This document shows positions 30,289 to 40,865 of a DNA stretch of 64,000 nt, piece by piece. The stretch spans positions 310,001-374,000 of the forward strand of contig NZ_NEHO01000002.1 in assembly GCF_002113375.1 (NCBI RefSeq). The letters run 5' to 3'. A program made the position numbers and the translations under genes. This stretch comes from Pseudomonas sp. R37(2017) (GTDB lineage Bacteria; Pseudomonadota; Gammaproteobacteria; Pseudomonadales; Pseudomonadaceae). The notes under the pieces were generated by a model, which was not told where the DNA came from, did no database searches, and saw only the letters and a list, made by a program, of their open reading frames with translations. Position 1 is the first letter of the stretch; each line of letters opens with the position of its first letter.

Positions 30289-31371
30289 ATGGGACAGCGT
30301 ACGCCTCTGTATGACCTTCATCTCGCACTTGGCGCGAAGATGGTCGATTTTGGCGGTTGGGACATGCCTCTGCATTATGGATCGCAGGTCGAGGAACACC
30401 ATCAGGTGCGCCGCGACTGCGGTGTTTTCGATGTATCCCACATGACCGTAATCGACGTCGGCGGCCCCCAGGCCAAAGCCTGGCTCCAGCATTTGCTGGC
30501 CAATGATGTCGAACGCCTGCACAGCCCCGGCCGTGCGTTGTACAGCACCATGCTCAACGAGCAGGGCGGCATCGTCGACGACATGATCGTCTACCGTCTC
30601 GACGAGGGTTATCGCCTGGTGGTCAATGCCTCCACCCGCGATCAGGACATCGCCTGGATGCAAGCCCATCTCGACGGTTTCGACGTGCAACTTCGCGAGC
30701 GTTCCGAGCTGGCGATGCTGGCCATTCAAGGGCCTCATGCCCGGCAAAAAATTGCCGAGCTGGTCAACCAGTCCCGCGGCAACCTGATCCAGCTCCTCAA
30801 GCCCTTCGAAGGCCTTCCCGACGGTGACTGGTTTATCGCGCGCACCGGTTACACCGGTGAAGACGGCCTGGAAATCATTCTGCCGGCCGATCAGGCGCCA
30901 GGCTTTTTCTACGATCTGGTCGGTGCCGGGATTTCCCCTATCGGCCTTGGCGCGCGGGATACCTTGCGGGTCGAAGCCGGCATGAACCTTTACGGTCAGG
31001 ACATCCAGCAGGATATTTCACCCTTGGCCTCCAACATGGCCTGGACCATCGCCTGGGAGCCCGCCACCCGGCAATTCATCGGGCGCAACGCGCTGGAGGC
31101 CGAGCAGGCTGCCGGCGTGCGGCACAAACTGGTCGGTCTGGTCCTTGAGGAACGCGGTGTTTTACGTGCTCATCAAGTGGTCCGTATCGCCGATGTTGGC
31201 GAAGGGGAGATCACCAGTGGTAGTTTCTCTCCTACGCTAAGCAAGTCGATTGCACTGGCGCGCGTACCAATGGCAACTGCCGACCGCGCTGAAGTGGAAA
31301 TCCGTGGCAAGTGGTACCCGGTCCGGGTGGTCAAACCGACCTTCGTACGTCACGGCAAAACCTTGATCTAA
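30289..31371 (+). CDS. gcvT: Glycine cleavage system T protein (aminomethyltransferase)
   Basis: Transfers the methylene group from the aminomethyl-lipoyl H protein to tetrahydrofolate, releasing ammonia. 360 residues. The start [29 protein letters not shown] and the later [16 protein letters not shown] and [10 protein letters not shown] are typical. A strong AAGGAGAAA site stands before the ATG. gcvH follows after 49 bp, so the two are likely cotranscribed. No glycine riboswitch was found in the 156-bp leader. Confidence 0.96.
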   Translation: MGQRTPLYDLHLALGAKMVDFGGWDMPLHYGSQVEEHHQVRRDCGVFDVSHMTVIDVGGPQAKAWLQHLLANDVERLHSPGRALYSTMLNEQGGIVDDMIVYRLDEGYRLVVNASTRDQDIAWMQAHLDGFDVQLRERSELAMLAIQGPHARQKIAELVNQSRGNLIQLLKPFEGLPDGDWFIARTGYTGEDGLEIILPADQAPGFFYDLVGAGISPIGLGARDTLRVEAGMNLYGQDIQQDISPLASNMAWTIAWEPATRQFIGRNALEAEQAAGVRHKLVGLVLEERGVLRAHQVVRIADVGEGEITSGSFSPTLSKSIALARVPMATADRAEVEIRGKWYPVRVVKPTFVRHGKTLI

Positions 31372-31420
31372 CCTTTTCTGGCGGGCATGCCCGCCGACTC
31401 TTTTCCTGAGGACACAGAAC

Positions 31421-31804
31421 ATGAGCAATATCCCTGCCGACCTGCGTTTTGCCGAAAGTCACGAATGGGCACGTCTGGAAGCCGATGGCACCGTCACCGT
31501 GGGCATCAGCGATCACGCGCAGGAAGCGCTGGGTGATGTGGTGTTTGTCGAGCTGACTGAAGTCGGCAACGTGTTTGCTGCCGGAGATCAGTCGGGTGTC
31601 GTTGAATCGGTTAAAGCCGCTTCCGACATTTATGCACCGATCAGCGGTGAAGTGATCGCTGTCAATGACGCACTGAGCGGTGAGCCTGAGCTGCTCAACT
31701 CCGATCCGTACGGCGCGTGGATCTTCAAGCTCAAGCCAAGCAACACCGCCGAGCTGGACAAACTGCTGGATGCAGCCGGCTACAAGGCTGCCATCGGCGA
31801 ATAA
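31421..31804 (+). CDS. gcvH: Glycine cleavage system H protein
   Basis: Lipoyl carrier protein (127 residues) that shuttles the aminomethyl group between P, T and L proteins. The lipoylation site is K65 in [14 protein letters not shown]. It lies between gcvT and, across an opposite-strand gene, gcvP. A REP pair follows the stop. Confidence 0.96.
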   Translation: MSNIPADLRFAESHEWARLEADGTVTVGISDHAQEALGDVVFVELTEVGNVFAAGDQSGVVESVKAASDIYAPISGEVIAVNDALSGEPELLNSDPYGAWIFKLKPSNTAELDKLLDAAGYKAAIGE

Positions 31805-31825
31805 CGCTCGCTTTGTGAAAGCCCA

Positions 31826-31916
31826 TGTGGGAGCGAGCCTGCTCGCGAAAGCGTTGTGTCAGCAAACATTCATGCCAGCTGACACTCCCGATTCGCGAGC
31901 AGGCTCGCTCCCACAG
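31826..31916. repeat. REP pair between gcvH and the aminotransferase
   Basis: TGTGGGAGCGAGCCTGCTCG and its inverse (GTGGGAGC variant) frame about 40 bases. It lies between the converging gcvH and the aminotransferase gene. Confidence 0.83.
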
Positions 31917-31918
31917 GT

Positions 31919-33058
31919 TTATGGGTTCAGAACGGCTTTCACGGCCGCCACCGAACGCTCGACATCCGCTTTGCTCATCGCCGTGAACATCGGCAGCGAG
32001 ACAATCAGCCGACCGACCCGCTCGGCAATCGGGAACATGCCTTCCTTGAATCCGCGCTCGCGGTAAAGGCTCAGCAGGTGAATCGGCGGGTAGTGATAGC
32101 CGATCCCGACACCCAAAGCCTGCATCTGCTCCATGAAAGTCGCCCGCGCCGGTTTGCCATCCATGCGTTCTGGTAATACCAGCTGGAACAAATGCCAGTT
32201 GCTCTGGGTGAAATCCGCTGGCGGCAATTGCGCTCCGTACCTGGCTTCGAAATCCTCGCCAAAACAGGCGAAATAGTGGCGGGCCAGATCACGGCGATGA
32301 GCGGTGATGGCGTCGATATGGGCAAATTGCCCCAGGCCAATGGCCGCGGCGACATCAGTCATGTTGAATTTGCCGCCCAGCACGTCGACATCCAGACCAT
32401 CGAAGCCGTTGCGGGTAACGCCCTGCAGCCGGTATTTCTCTGCCAGGCGCACTTCTTCGGCCGTATTGAGCACCAGGCAACCGCCCTCGGAGGACGTGAC
32501 GTTTTTGTTCGCCTGGAAACTGAAAGACACGAAATCACCGGTCGAGCCAATGCGCTGGCCATTCCAGCTCGAACCCAACGCCTGGGCCGCATCTTCGACG
32601 ATCCGCAGGCCGTGCTTGTTCGCCAGGGCGTACAGCCGCGTCATGTCTACCGGCAGCCCGGCGAGGTATACCGGGATGATGGCTTTGGTGCGTGGCGTGA
32701 TCGCTGCTTCCAACCGGTCCAGATCGATATTGCGGGTCACCGGGTCGATGTCGGCAAACACCGGGGTGGCGCCGACTTCCAGGATGACGTTGGCGGTGGC
32801 CACCCAGGAAATCGGCGTGGTGATCACTTCATCGCCCGGCCCGACCCCGGCAATGCGCAAGGCGATTTCCATGGTGCAGGTGCCGGAGTTGAAGGTGCGC
32901 ACCGGGCGCCCGCCAAAATACTCCGAGAGTTGTGCTTCGAAGGCCTGGACCTTGGGGCCGCTGGTGATCCAGCCCGAGCGCAATACGTCGCCGACGGCGG
33001 CGATCGTGGCTTCATCGATGGTGGGTTTGGAAAACGGCAGGAAAGGCAGTTGGCTCAT
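31919..33058 (-). CDS. DegT/DnrJ/EryC1/StrS (ArnB-like) sugar aminotransferase
   Basis: PLP-dependent aminotransferase of the nucleotide-sugar type (379 residues). PLP lysine in FQANKNVTSSEGGCL near residue 186, VEDAAQALGSS near 163 and the substrate segment GYHYPPIHLLSLYR are visible. Members such as ArnB place an amino group on a keto sugar. No other sugar-nucleotide genes are near, so the substrate is unknown. It is on the minus strand between gcvH and gcvP, and separates gcvP from gcvTH. Start chosen at MSQLPFLPF; a longer frame to 33136 would run into the gcvP promoter. Confidence 0.87.
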   Translation of the reverse strand: MSQLPFLPFSKPTIDEATIAAVGDVLRSGWITSGPKVQAFEAQLSEYFGGRPVRTFNSGTCTMEIALRIAGVGPGDEVITTPISWVATANVILEVGATPVFADIDPVTRNIDLDRLEAAITPRTKAIIPVYLAGLPVDMTRLYALANKHGLRIVEDAAQALGSSWNGQRIGSTGDFVSFSFQANKNVTSSEGGCLVLNTAEEVRLAEKYRLQGVTRNGFDGLDVDVLGGKFNMTDVAAAIGLGQFAHIDAITAHRRDLARHYFACFGEDFEARYGAQLPPADFTQSNWHLFQLVLPERMDGKPARATFMEQMQALGVGIGYHYPPIHLLSLYRERGFKEGMFPIAERVGRLIVSLPMFTAMSKADVERSVAAVKAVLNP

Positions 33059-33212
33059 GGATACAGTCACCCGATCAGCGGACATTAGGTTGGCGCCGGA
33101 CATGATGATCCGGATTGGTCGACCGCGCCACGTCATACACGGTGAGATCGACTGCTATGCTGGTTTGACCGTGTTGCATCGACGCTGAGCGCCAGTCAAG
33201 AGAGAGCCCGTC

Positions 33213-36086
33213 ATGTCCCAGTTGCCGTCCCTGAGCCAGTTACGCGACCCCAATGCCTTTCTGCGCCGCCACCTTGGACCCGATGCCGCCGAGCAACAGG
33301 CGATGCTCGACAGCCTCGGCCTCGGCAGCCGGGTCGAATTGATCGAGCAAACCGTGCCACCGGGCATCCGCCTCAACCGGCCGCTGGACCTGCCCCCGGC
33401 ACTCGATGAAGAGGCCGCGCTGGCCAAGCTGCGCGGTTATGCCGAGCAGAACCAGGTCTGGACCAGCCTGATCGGCATGGGCTACCACGGCACCCTCACA
33501 CCGGCCGTCATCGTGCGTAACGTGCTGGAAAACCCCGGCTGGTACACCGCTTACACGCCTTATCAACCGGAAATCGCCCAAGGGCGGCTGGAAGCGCTGC
33601 TGAACTTCCAGCAACTGACCATCGACCTGACCGGCCTGGAACTGGCCAACGCCTCGCTGCTCGATGAGGCCACCGCTGCGGCGGAAGCCATGGCCCTGGC
33701 CAAGCGGGTTGCCAAGTCCAAAAGCAACCTGTTCTTTGTCGATGAAAACTGCCATCCGCAAACCATTTCCGTGGTGCAGACCCGCGCTGAAGGTTTCGGC
33801 TTCGAGCTGATCGTCGACGCTGTGGATAACTTGAAGCAGCACCAGGTGTTCGGCGCGTTGCTGCAATACCCGGACACCCACGGTGAAATCCACGACCTGC
33901 GGCCGTTGATCGACCACCTGCACGCGCAACAGGCCCTGGCCTGTGTCGCCACGGATTTGCTGAGCCTGTTGTTGCTGACCCCGCCGGGTGAACTGGGCGC
34001 CGATGTGGTGTTCGGCTCGTCCCAGCGATTTGGCGTGCCCATGGGCTATGGCGGGCCGCACGCGGCATTTTTTGCCAGCCGCGATGAATACAAGCGAGCG
34101 ATTCCCGGGCGGATCATCGGGGTCTCGAAAGATGCGCGGGGCAACACCGCCCTGCGCATGGCCCTGCAAACCCGCGAGCAACACATCCGCCGGGAGAAGG
34201 CCAACTCCAACATTTGCACGGCCCAGGTGCTGCTGGCCAATATCGCCAGTTTCTATGCCGTCTACCACGGCCCTGAAGGGCTCAAGCGGATCGCCCAGCG
34301 GGTTCATCGGCTGACCTGCATCCTTGCCGCCGGGCTTGAACGCAAAGGTATCACCCGGGTCAACCGGCACTTCTTCGACACCCTGACGCTGGAGGTTGGC
34401 GGAACCCAGACGGCGATCATCGAAAGTGCCCGGGCCGCGCAGATCAACCTGCGTATTCTCGGGCGCGGGCAGTTGGGCTTGAGCCTCGACGAGGCCTGTG
34501 ACGAAACCACCGTGGTGAAACTGTTCGACGTGTTCCTGGGGGCCGATCATGGCCTGCGCATCGAGGACCTGGATGCCGAAGTCTTGCCTGGCGGAATTCC
34601 CGAAGGGCTGGCGCGAACCTCGCCTTGTCTGCGCCATCCGGTGTTCAGCGCCCATCACAGCGAAACCGAGATGCTGCGCTACCTCAAGCAACTGGAAAAC
34701 AAGGACCTGGCGCTCAATCAATCGATGATCCCGCTGGGTTCCTGCACCATGAAATTGAACGCCACCAGCGAGATGATCCCGATTACCTGGCCGCAGTTCG
34801 CCAACCTGCACCCGTTCGTACCCAAAGAACAGGCCGCCGGGTATGGGCTGATGATCGAAGAGCTGGAGCGCTGGCTGTGCGCGATCACCGGTTTCGACGC
34901 GATCTGCATGCAGCCAAACTCCGGCGCGCAGGGCGAATACGCCGGGCTGTTGGCGATCCGCAAATACCATGAAAGCCGTCATCAGGGTGGCCGTGATATT
35001 TGCCTGATTCCTTCCTCGGCTCACGGCACCAATCCGGCGTCGGCGCAAATGGCCGGGATGCGCGTGGTGATCGTCGAGTGCGACGAGGCGGGTAACGTCG
35101 ACCTGGATGACCTCAAGGACAAAGCCGCACAGGCCGCCGACAAACTCGCCTGCCTGATGGCGACCTATCCTTCGACCCATGGTGTGTATGAGGAGGGCAT
35201 CAGCGAAATCTGCGACGTGATCCACCAGCACGGCGGTCAGGTGTACATGGATGGCGCCAACCTCAACGCTCAGGTTGGGTTGGCGCGGCCGGCCGATATT
35301 GGCGCCGATGTCTCGCACATGAACCTGCACAAGACCTTCTGCATTCCCCATGGTGGTGGTGGGCCGGGCATGGGTCCGATTGGCGTTCGGGCGCATCTGG
35401 CACCGTTCGTGGCCAACCATCCGGTGGTGCCGATCGACGGACCGCACCCGCAAAATGGCGCCGTCAGCGCGGCGCCATGGGGCAGCGCGAGCATTTTGCC
35501 GATCAGCTGGATGTACATCGCGATGATGGGGCCGCAACTGGCGGACGCCAGCGAAGTGGCGATCCTGGCCGCGAACTACCTGGCGCGGCATTTGTCCGGT
35601 GCCTTCCCGGTGCTGTACACCGGGCGCAACGAACGGGTGGCGCACGAATGCATTCTCGACCTGCGACCGCTCAAGGTGTTGACCGGCATCACCGAAGAGG
35701 ACGTCGCCAAGCGCTTGATGGACTACGGCTTCCATGCCCCGACCATGTCGTTTCCGGTGCCGGGGACGCTGATGGTCGAACCGACCGAAAGTGAATCGAA
35801 GGCGGAACTGGACCGGTTCATCGGGGCGATGCTGAGCATTCGCGCGGAAATCAACGAGGTGCAGAACGGTAACTGGCCAGCCGAAGAAAACCCGCTCAAA
35901 GGTGCGCCGCATACGTTGGCCGATATCACCGGCGTGTGGGAGCGACCCTACAGCATCGTGCAGGCGGTCACGCCGGACGCGCACACCAAGGCTCACAAAT
36001 ACTGGCCGGTGGTGAACCGGGTGGACAATGTGTATGGGGACCGGAACCTGTTTTGTGCGTGCGTGCCGGTCGACGACTACCGCTGA
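33213..36086 (+). CDS. gcvP: Glycine dehydrogenase (decarboxylating), P protein
   Basis: PLP enzyme that decarboxylates glycine and loads the aminomethyl group on GcvH; 957 residues, the fused alpha-beta length. The PLP lysine is K706 in [16 protein letters not shown]. The N-terminal start [17 protein letters not shown] and the [21 protein letters not shown] segment (here [17 protein letters not shown]) are standard. It is in the same direction as gcvTH but cut off from them by the sugar aminotransferase, so it must have its own promoter in the 155-bp gap. A bidirectional terminator follows. Confidence 0.97.
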   Translation: MSQLPSLSQLRDPNAFLRRHLGPDAAEQQAMLDSLGLGSRVELIEQTVPPGIRLNRPLDLPPALDEEAALAKLRGYAEQNQVWTSLIGMGYHGTLTPAVIVRNVLENPGWYTAYTPYQPEIAQGRLEALLNFQQLTIDLTGLELANASLLDEATAAAEAMALAKRVAKSKSNLFFVDENCHPQTISVVQTRAEGFGFELIVDAVDNLKQHQVFGALLQYPDTHGEIHDLRPLIDHLHAQQALACVATDLLSLLLLTPPGELGADVVFGSSQRFGVPMGYGGPHAAFFASRDEYKRAIPGRIIGVSKDARGNTALRMALQTREQHIRREKANSNICTAQVLLANIASFYAVYHGPEGLKRIAQRVHRLTCILAAGLERKGITRVNRHFFDTLTLEVGGTQTAIIESARAAQINLRILGRGQLGLSLDEACDETTVVKLFDVFLGADHGLRIEDLDAEVLPGGIPEGLARTSPCLRHPVFSAHHSETEMLRYLKQLENKDLALNQSMIPLGSCTMKLNATSEMIPITWPQFANLHPFVPKEQAAGYGLMIEELERWLCAITGFDAICMQPNSGAQGEYAGLLAIRKYHESRHQGGRDICLIPSSAHGTNPASAQMAGMRVVIVECDEAGNVDLDDLKDKAAQAADKLACLMATYPSTHGVYEEGISEICDVIHQHGGQVYMDGANLNAQVGLARPADIGADVSHMNLHKTFCIPHGGGGPGMGPIGVRAHLAPFVANHPVVPIDGPHPQNGAVSAAPWGSASILPISWMYIAMMGPQLADASEVAILAANYLARHLSGAFPVLYTGRNERVAHECILDLRPLKVLTGITEEDVAKRLMDYGFHAPTMSFPVPGTLMVEPTESESKAELDRFIGAMLSIRAEINEVQNGNWPAEENPLKGAPHTLADITGVWERPYSIVQAVTPDAHTKAHKYWPVVNRVDNVYGDRNLFCACVPVDDYR

Positions 36087-36148
36087 CATTTCAGGCTGCA
36101 CATGACCCCTGTGGGGCTCGGTGAACTTGGGGTTTGTGTTCGAAAGGC

Positions 36149-36179
36149 AAAAAAATGCCGCTCAAGTGAGCGGCATTTT
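36149..36179. terminator. gcvP terminator, likely bidirectional
   Basis: AATGCCGCTC / GAGCGGCATT 10-bp stem (36154-36163 with 36169-36178) with A residues before and T residues after. It also serves the convergent DUF2388 gene. Confidence 0.87.
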
Positions 36180-36193
36180 GCTGTTCGCGACTG

Positions 36194-36511
36194 TTACTCC
36201 GAAGCCACGGCATTCTTCGCCAGGATGGCATTCGCCAGTTCCATGTCCGTGGCTTGCAGGCCCGGGTTGTCGGCGCGGACTTTCTGCATGGCCGCTTCCA
36301 GGTAAGGGCCACGGATACCGCCGTCGCTGGCGACGAAGCTGCTGGCGTCGTCCTGGGCTGCGACGACCAGCTTGTGATCCTTGGAAGTCAGATAGCTCGA
36401 ACCGGTGGTGGCGCCGGAGGTAAGAACGTTACGCCAAAAAGTATCGGCCATCGCCGAACCGACAGGCAGGGACAACAGCGCGACGGTAGCGACAGCAAGT
36501 TTGAAACGCAT
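36194..36511 (-). CDS. DUF2388 domain-containing exported protein
   Basis: 105-residue protein with a clear signal peptide (FKLAVATVALLSLPVGSAMA) and the Pseudomonas-specific DUF2388 segment (FWRNVLTSGATTGSSYLTSKD, then SFVASDGGIRGPYLEAA). Function is not known; a periplasmic place is likely. Start chosen at MRFKLAV. A longer frame from 36556 lacks a signal peptide at its N-terminus. Confidence 0.85.
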   Translation of the reverse strand: MRFKLAVATVALLSLPVGSAMADTFWRNVLTSGATTGSSYLTSKDHKLVVAAQDDASSFVASDGGIRGPYLEAAMQKVRADNPGLQATDMELANAILAKNAVASE

Positions 36512-36580
36512 GACAGGGTGACTCCACTGGGTTTGACTACGCGGTTGGATTGCCAACCCCCAATCGAGTTCCGTGGGTGC

Positions 36581-37030
36581 CTATTCTGCCGTTTCGACCA
36601 GCAGGATCGCGCCTTGCTGGCCGACTACCCGCACGCGGCAGCCAATGCCAGCGTCCGGCCCGCGAGCCATCCACACGCCGTCGGCCACCTTGATTTTGCC
36701 GCGCCCGTCGACAATCGCTTCATGCACCACGAAGGTTTTGCCGATCAGTTCCTGGCCGCGCAGATTCAAGTGCGGCTGGTCGCTCGGGCGCCTCGCCGTG
36801 CGCTGACGCCGCCACCAGTACAACGCGGTGGCGATCGACAGCAGGCCGAACAATAGAAACTGCCATTCCCAGGACAGGCCCGGCAGGAGGAAGGTCAAGA
36901 CGCCCACGGCTGCCGCGGCCATACCTATCCACAACAGGTAGCCGCCAGCGCCAAACACCTCGAGAATCAACAGCACCGTGCCCAGCGCCAGCCAGTCCCA
37001 GAACGAAAGATGCTGAAAAAATGCCCACAT
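36581..37030 (-). CDS. NfeD-like membrane protein (short form)
   Basis: 149-residue NfeD protein with 3-4 membrane segments (WLALGTVLLILEVFGAGGYL; GMAAAAVGVLTFLLPG; FLLFGLLSIATALYWW) and a C-terminal OB-fold domain (GQELIGKTFVVHEAIVDG ... GCRVRVVGQQGAILLVE). It forms a unit with the SPFH gene 8 bp before it. NfeD/SPFH pairs organise membrane microdomains and quality control. A longer frame upstream belongs to a shadow. Confidence 0.9.
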   Translation of the reverse strand: MWAFFQHLSFWDWLALGTVLLILEVFGAGGYLLWIGMAAAAVGVLTFLLPGLSWEWQFLLFGLLSIATALYWWRRQRTARRPSDQPHLNLRGQELIGKTFVVHEAIVDGRGKIKVADGVWMARGPDAGIGCRVRVVGQQGAILLVETAE

Positions 37031-37038
37031 GACGCGCC

Positions 37039-37959
37039 TCAGGCTTTCTTGTGATCGAAAGTGGCCTTGACGATTTCGCCAATGCCTCCCACCGCGCCGA
37101 TCATCGAACTGGCTTCCAGCGGCATCAGGATCACTTTGCTGTTGTTGGCCGACGACAGCTGGCCCAGCGCATCGATGTACTTCTGCGCGACGAAGTAGTT
37201 GACCGCTTGCACGTTGCCGCTGGCGATGGCCTCGGACACCACTTTGGTCGCCTGGGCTTCTGCCGCTGCTTGCCGCTCGCGGGCTTCGGACTCCAGGAAG
37301 GCGGCCTGACGACTGCCTTCGGCTTCGAGGATCTGCGCCTGCTTCTTGCCTTCGGCGGTCAGGATCGCTGCAGCGCGCAAGCCTTCGGCTTCCAGAATTT
37401 GCGCACGCTTGATCCGTTCGGCTTTCATCTGCCCCGACATCGCGGCCATCAGGTCGGCGGGTGGACTGATGTCCTTGATCTCGATCCGGGTGATCTTGAT
37501 GCCCCACGGCGCAGTCGCTTCATCGACGGTGCGCAGCAGTTTCTCGTTGATCCCGTCGCGCTGGCTGAGCATGGCGTCGAGCTCCATCGAGCCGAGCACC
37601 GTACGGATGTTGGTTTGCAGCAGGTTGCGGATGGCGTGTTCGAGGTTGTTGACCTCATAGGCGGCCTGGGCCGTGTTGACCACCTGGAAGAAACACACGG
37701 CGTCGATTTGCACCGTGGCGTTGTCGGCGGTGATGACTTCCTGCGGCGGAATATCCAGCACGCTTTCCATCACATTCATCTTGCGCCCGATGCGGTCCAT
37801 GACCGGAACGATGACGTTCAGGCCCGGCTTGAGTGTGTTGGTGTAGCGCCCGAAACGCTCGACGGTCCATTCGAAGCCCTGGGGTACGACCTTGAACCCC
37901 ATGAACAGAATGGCGACCACCAAGCCGACAAAAAGCAAAAGCACACTACCGATCTGCAT
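37039..37959 (-). CDS. SPFH/Band 7 (paraslipin) membrane protein
   Basis: 306-residue stomatin-like protein. One N-terminal membrane anchor ([18 protein letters not shown]), the SPFH domain ([20 protein letters not shown]) and a coiled-coil region rich in Ala and Glu ([20 protein letters not shown]) are visible. Resembles QmcA/paraslipin. It likely scaffolds membrane domains with the NfeD partner encoded 8 bp downstream. Start chosen at [11 protein letters not shown] because the upstream residues are not family-like. Confidence 0.92.
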   Translation of the reverse strand: MQIGSVLLLFVGLVVAILFMGFKVVPQGFEWTVERFGRYTNTLKPGLNVIVPVMDRIGRKMNVMESVLDIPPQEVITADNATVQIDAVCFFQVVNTAQAAYEVNNLEHAIRNLLQTNIRTVLGSMELDAMLSQRDGINEKLLRTVDEATAPWGIKITRIEIKDISPPADLMAAMSGQMKAERIKRAQILEAEGLRAAAILTAEGKKQAQILEAEGSRQAAFLESEARERQAAAEAQATKVVSEAIASGNVQAVNYFVAQKYIDALGQLSSANNSKVILMPLEASSMIGAVGGIGEIVKATFDHKKA

Positions 37960-38037
37960 AACGATTCCTTGTTGATGTGTGGATCTGTGGAGAAGCAATG
38001 ACTGGAGTGTAGCGGTGCCGGAAAAGAAAAGCGGTAC

Positions 38038-39822
38038 TCAGTTTTGCTCGCTCTGGGGTGTCACGCGCAGAACCTCCTCGATGGTCGTCAGCCCGGCGGC
38101 GACCTTTTGCGCCCCTGACAGCCGCAGGCTGCGCATGCCTTCCTTGAACGCCAGGCGCCGCACGGCCAGCAGATCGGTGTCGGGACTGATCAACGCCTTG
38201 ATGCCATCGCTGAGCTGCATGATTTCGTAGACCCCGGCGCGACCGTGATAGCCCGTGTCGCGGCATTCCAGGCAGCCAACGGCCTGCTGGGCATTGCCCG
38301 GCAAGGGTGCTTGCCAGGGCCGGGTCAGGGTTTGCCAGTCGTCTTCGCCCAGGGTCAGCGGCGCCTTGCAGTGGGAGCACAGGGTTCGCACCAGTCGCTG
38401 GGCCATGACGCCGAGTACTGTGGCCTTGATCAGGTAGTGCGGCACGCCGAGTTCCAGCAGGCGGCTGATGGCGCTGGGCGCATCGTTGGTGTGCAGGGTC
38501 GACAGCACCAGGTGCCCGGTGAGCGCAGCCTGGATCGCCATCTCCGCGGTTTCGAGGTCGCGGATCTCGCCGATCATGATGATGTCCGGATCTTGCCGCA
38601 TCAGCGCGCGCACGCCGGCGGCGAAAGTCAGGTCGATGTTGTGCTGGACCTGCATCTGGTTGAACGCCGGCTCGACCATTTCAATCGGGTCTTCGATGGT
38701 GCAGAGGTTGACCTCCGATGTCGCCAGTTTTTTCAGGGTGGTGTAGAGGGTAGTGGTCTTGCCCGAGCCCGTCGGCCCGGTGACGAGGATGATGCCGTGG
38801 GGTTGACGTGTCATGTCCTGCCAGCGGCGCAGGTCGTCGATGGAAAACCCGAGCTGGTCGAAGTCCTTGAGCAGGACTTCCGGGTCGAAGATCCGCATGA
38901 CCATTTTTTCGCCGAAGGCGGTGGGCAGTGTCGACAGACGCAGTTCGACTTCGCCGCCGTCCGGGGTCTTGGTTTTGACCCGGCCGTCCTGGGGTTTGCG
39001 TTTCTCCGCGACGTTCATGCGCCCCAGGGTTTTCAGGCGACTGACGACGGCCATGGTGACCTGGGGCGGGAATTGATAGACGTTGTGCAGCACGCCGTCG
39101 ATACGAAAGCGCACCGTGCCTTGCTCGCGCCGGGGTTCGATGTGGATGTCGCTGGCGCGTTGCTGGAACGCGTACTGGAACAGCCAGTCGACGATGTTGA
39201 CGATGTGCGCATCGTTGGCGTCCGGCTCCTGGTCGCTGGCGCCGAGGTTGAGCAGCTGTTCGAAATTGCCGAGGGTACTGACGTGCGGGTCGGCGCTGTT
39301 CGCCCCGGTGACCGATTTGGCCAGGCGAAAGAATTCGACGCTGAAACGCTGGATGTCCACCGGGTTGGCGACTACGCGCTTGATCGGCAGCTTGAGCACG
39401 TGGGTCAAGTCAGCTTCCCAGCCGCTGACATAAGGCTGGGCGCTGGCCACGGTGACCGCATCACGGTCGATCGCTACCGCGAGGATCTTGTGGCGCTGGG
39501 CGAAGGCATAGGACATCAGCGGGGTCACGGCCGCGACGTTGATCTTCAACGGATCGATGCGCAGGTAAGGCTGCCCGGCCTGCCGGGACAGCCACAGGAC
39601 CAGGCTTTCGAGGTCCAGCGGTTTGCCGGGGCGGCTGAGATCTTCCAGTTGTTGGCTGGCGATGAACTCCAGCGGATGTGTGTGGCCATGGGTGGCGTTG
39701 CGGCGGCGGGCATTGAGTGCGTGTTCGGCCGAATCCTGGCTGATAAAGCCCTGGGCGACCAGCTCGCGCAGCACATCATTGAGATCCAGCCAGCGGTCCT
39801 GTGAGGCGAGTTGTACGGACAT
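38038..39822 (-). CDS. GspE/PilB-family secretion ATPase (orphan)
   Basis: Type II secretion/type IV pilus-type ATPase, 594 residues. N-terminal regulatory domain with LNDVLRELVAQGFIS, then ADIHIEPR-like ASDIHIEPRREQG, Walker A TGPTGSGKTTTLY, Asp box TIEDPIEM, Walker B IIMIGEIRDLETAEM and the zinc tetracysteine CSHC...CLEC. No gsp or pil gene lies nearby, so the motor partner is encoded elsewhere or the role differs. The same orphan gene is seen in P. aeruginosa near PA5210. Start chosen at MSVQLASQD. Confidence 0.88.
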   Translation of the reverse strand: MSVQLASQDRWLDLNDVLRELVAQGFISQDSAEHALNARRRNATHGHTHPLEFIASQQLEDLSRPGKPLDLESLVLWLSRQAGQPYLRIDPLKINVAAVTPLMSYAFAQRHKILAVAIDRDAVTVASAQPYVSGWEADLTHVLKLPIKRVVANPVDIQRFSVEFFRLAKSVTGANSADPHVSTLGNFEQLLNLGASDQEPDANDAHIVNIVDWLFQYAFQQRASDIHIEPRREQGTVRFRIDGVLHNVYQFPPQVTMAVVSRLKTLGRMNVAEKRKPQDGRVKTKTPDGGEVELRLSTLPTAFGEKMVMRIFDPEVLLKDFDQLGFSIDDLRRWQDMTRQPHGIILVTGPTGSGKTTTLYTTLKKLATSEVNLCTIEDPIEMVEPAFNQMQVQHNIDLTFAAGVRALMRQDPDIIMIGEIRDLETAEMAIQAALTGHLVLSTLHTNDAPSAISRLLELGVPHYLIKATVLGVMAQRLVRTLCSHCKAPLTLGEDDWQTLTRPWQAPLPGNAQQAVGCLECRDTGYHGRAGVYEIMQLSDGIKALISPDTDLLAVRRLAFKEGMRSLRLSGAQKVAAGLTTIEEVLRVTPQSEQN

Positions 39823-39912
39823 GCGGACTCCTTTTGAACGACAGTCGGCAAAGGATAGCCGTGGTCCGGTTGACCGCTGGGCCACTACCTGGCGAAGCCG
39901 TTTCGGAGTTTG

Positions 39913-40251
39913 TCAGCCCGCCGCTTGAGCCGCCTCGGCCCATGCGGACTCAGCTTCCTGCAGCTCCACCGAGCAGACGCTGATCAGATTACGAAGTTTT
40001 TCCGCAATCACTTGCGCACGGTGCCAACTCAGCCCGTCGATGACGATGTCGATGCTCAGCCGGTCGTCCTGGCGCTGCACGTTGACCTGTTCCGGCGTGA
40101 GCAATTGCAAGGCGAACAAATTGAGGGCGCGGCACAGCAGGTCCGGTTCTGCTTCGGCCAGCATTTGATAGTGAACACGGCAACGGGCTTTGCTGGCGTT
40201 CCAGACATCGGCGCGCAGAGGAGGGGTGTTCACAGCTTCGAGATACGGCAT
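39913..40251 (-). CDS. Conserved hypothetical protein, 112 residues
   Basis: Small cytoplasmic protein with no membrane segment or signal peptide and no domain I recognise. It has two halves: a helical first part (LEAVNTPPLRADVWNASK) and a part with predicted beta-alpha pattern (VNVQRQDDRLSIDIVIDGL). It is read 90 bp ahead of the orphan GspE-like gene in the same direction and could be in its unit. A function should not be assumed. Confidence 0.65.
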   Translation of the reverse strand: MPYLEAVNTPPLRADVWNASKARCRVHYQMLAEAEPDLLCRALNLFALQLLTPEQVNVQRQDDRLSIDIVIDGLSWHRAQVIAEKLRNLISVCSVELQEAESAWAEAAQAAG

Positions 40252-40377
40252 GGTCAGGCTCCAGAATTTCTGGAGAAATGTTTACATCCTGTAGCGGGTA
40301 TTTCTTCTCTATGATTGGCTGTATTGCAGAAAAATAGAATTGATCAATTCACTAATTGCCAGGTTGAGGGTTTTTTT

Positions 40378-40848
40378 ATGCAGAGCGAACTGGACAGCTA
40401 TGACCGCAAGATCCTCGCCTTGCTGCAAGAGGATGCTTCGCTTTCCAGCGCGCAGATCGCCGAGCAGGTGGGGCTCTCGCAGTCGCCGTGCTGGCGGCGG
40501 ATTCAGCGGATGAAAGAAGAGGGCATCATTCGCGGGCAGGTGACCTTGCTCGATCGCAAGAAAATCGGCCTGAATACGCAGATCTTCGCGGAGGTGAAAC
40601 TCAATGCCCACGGGCGTTCGAACTTCACCGAATTCACCGAGGCGATTCGTGGTTTTCCGGAAGTGCTGGAGTGTTATGTGCTGATGGGGGCGGTGGATTT
40701 TCTACTGCGGATTGTCACGGCGGACATCGAGGCTTACGAGCGTTTCTTCTTCGAGAAATTGTCGATGGTGCCGGGGATTCAGGAGGTCAATTCGATCGTG
40801 GCGTTGTCGGAGATCAAGTCGACCACCAGTTTGCCGGTAGTGCGCTGA
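40378..40848 (+). CDS. Lrp/AsnC family transcriptional regulator
   Basis: 156-residue regulator. The N-terminal helix-turn-helix is LDSYDRKILALLQEDASLSS with SSAQIAEQVGLSQSPCWRRI; the C-terminal RAM domain is AEVKLNAHGRSNFTEF ... ECYVLMGAVDFLLRIV. The ligand is probably an amino acid. It is alone and divergent from the hypothetical gene. A TTG-started longer frame from 40315 was rejected since the ATG at 40378 fits the family start. Confidence 0.9.
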   Translation: MQSELDSYDRKILALLQEDASLSSAQIAEQVGLSQSPCWRRIQRMKEEGIIRGQVTLLDRKKIGLNTQIFAEVKLNAHGRSNFTEFTEAIRGFPEVLECYVLMGAVDFLLRIVTADIEAYERFFFEKLSMVPGIQEVNSIVALSEIKSTTSLPVVR

Positions 40849-40865
40849 TGGTGCTTGAGGAGCAT

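Noticed and set aside
33240..36101. 953-codon open frame on the minus strand opposite gcvP
   Set aside because: It is the shadow of gcvP produced by GC-rich third positions; composition is full of His/Arg/Gln and has no family resemblance.
38245..39804. 519-codon plus-strand frame opposite the GspE-like gene
   Set aside because: Shadow of a gene with intact Walker motifs.
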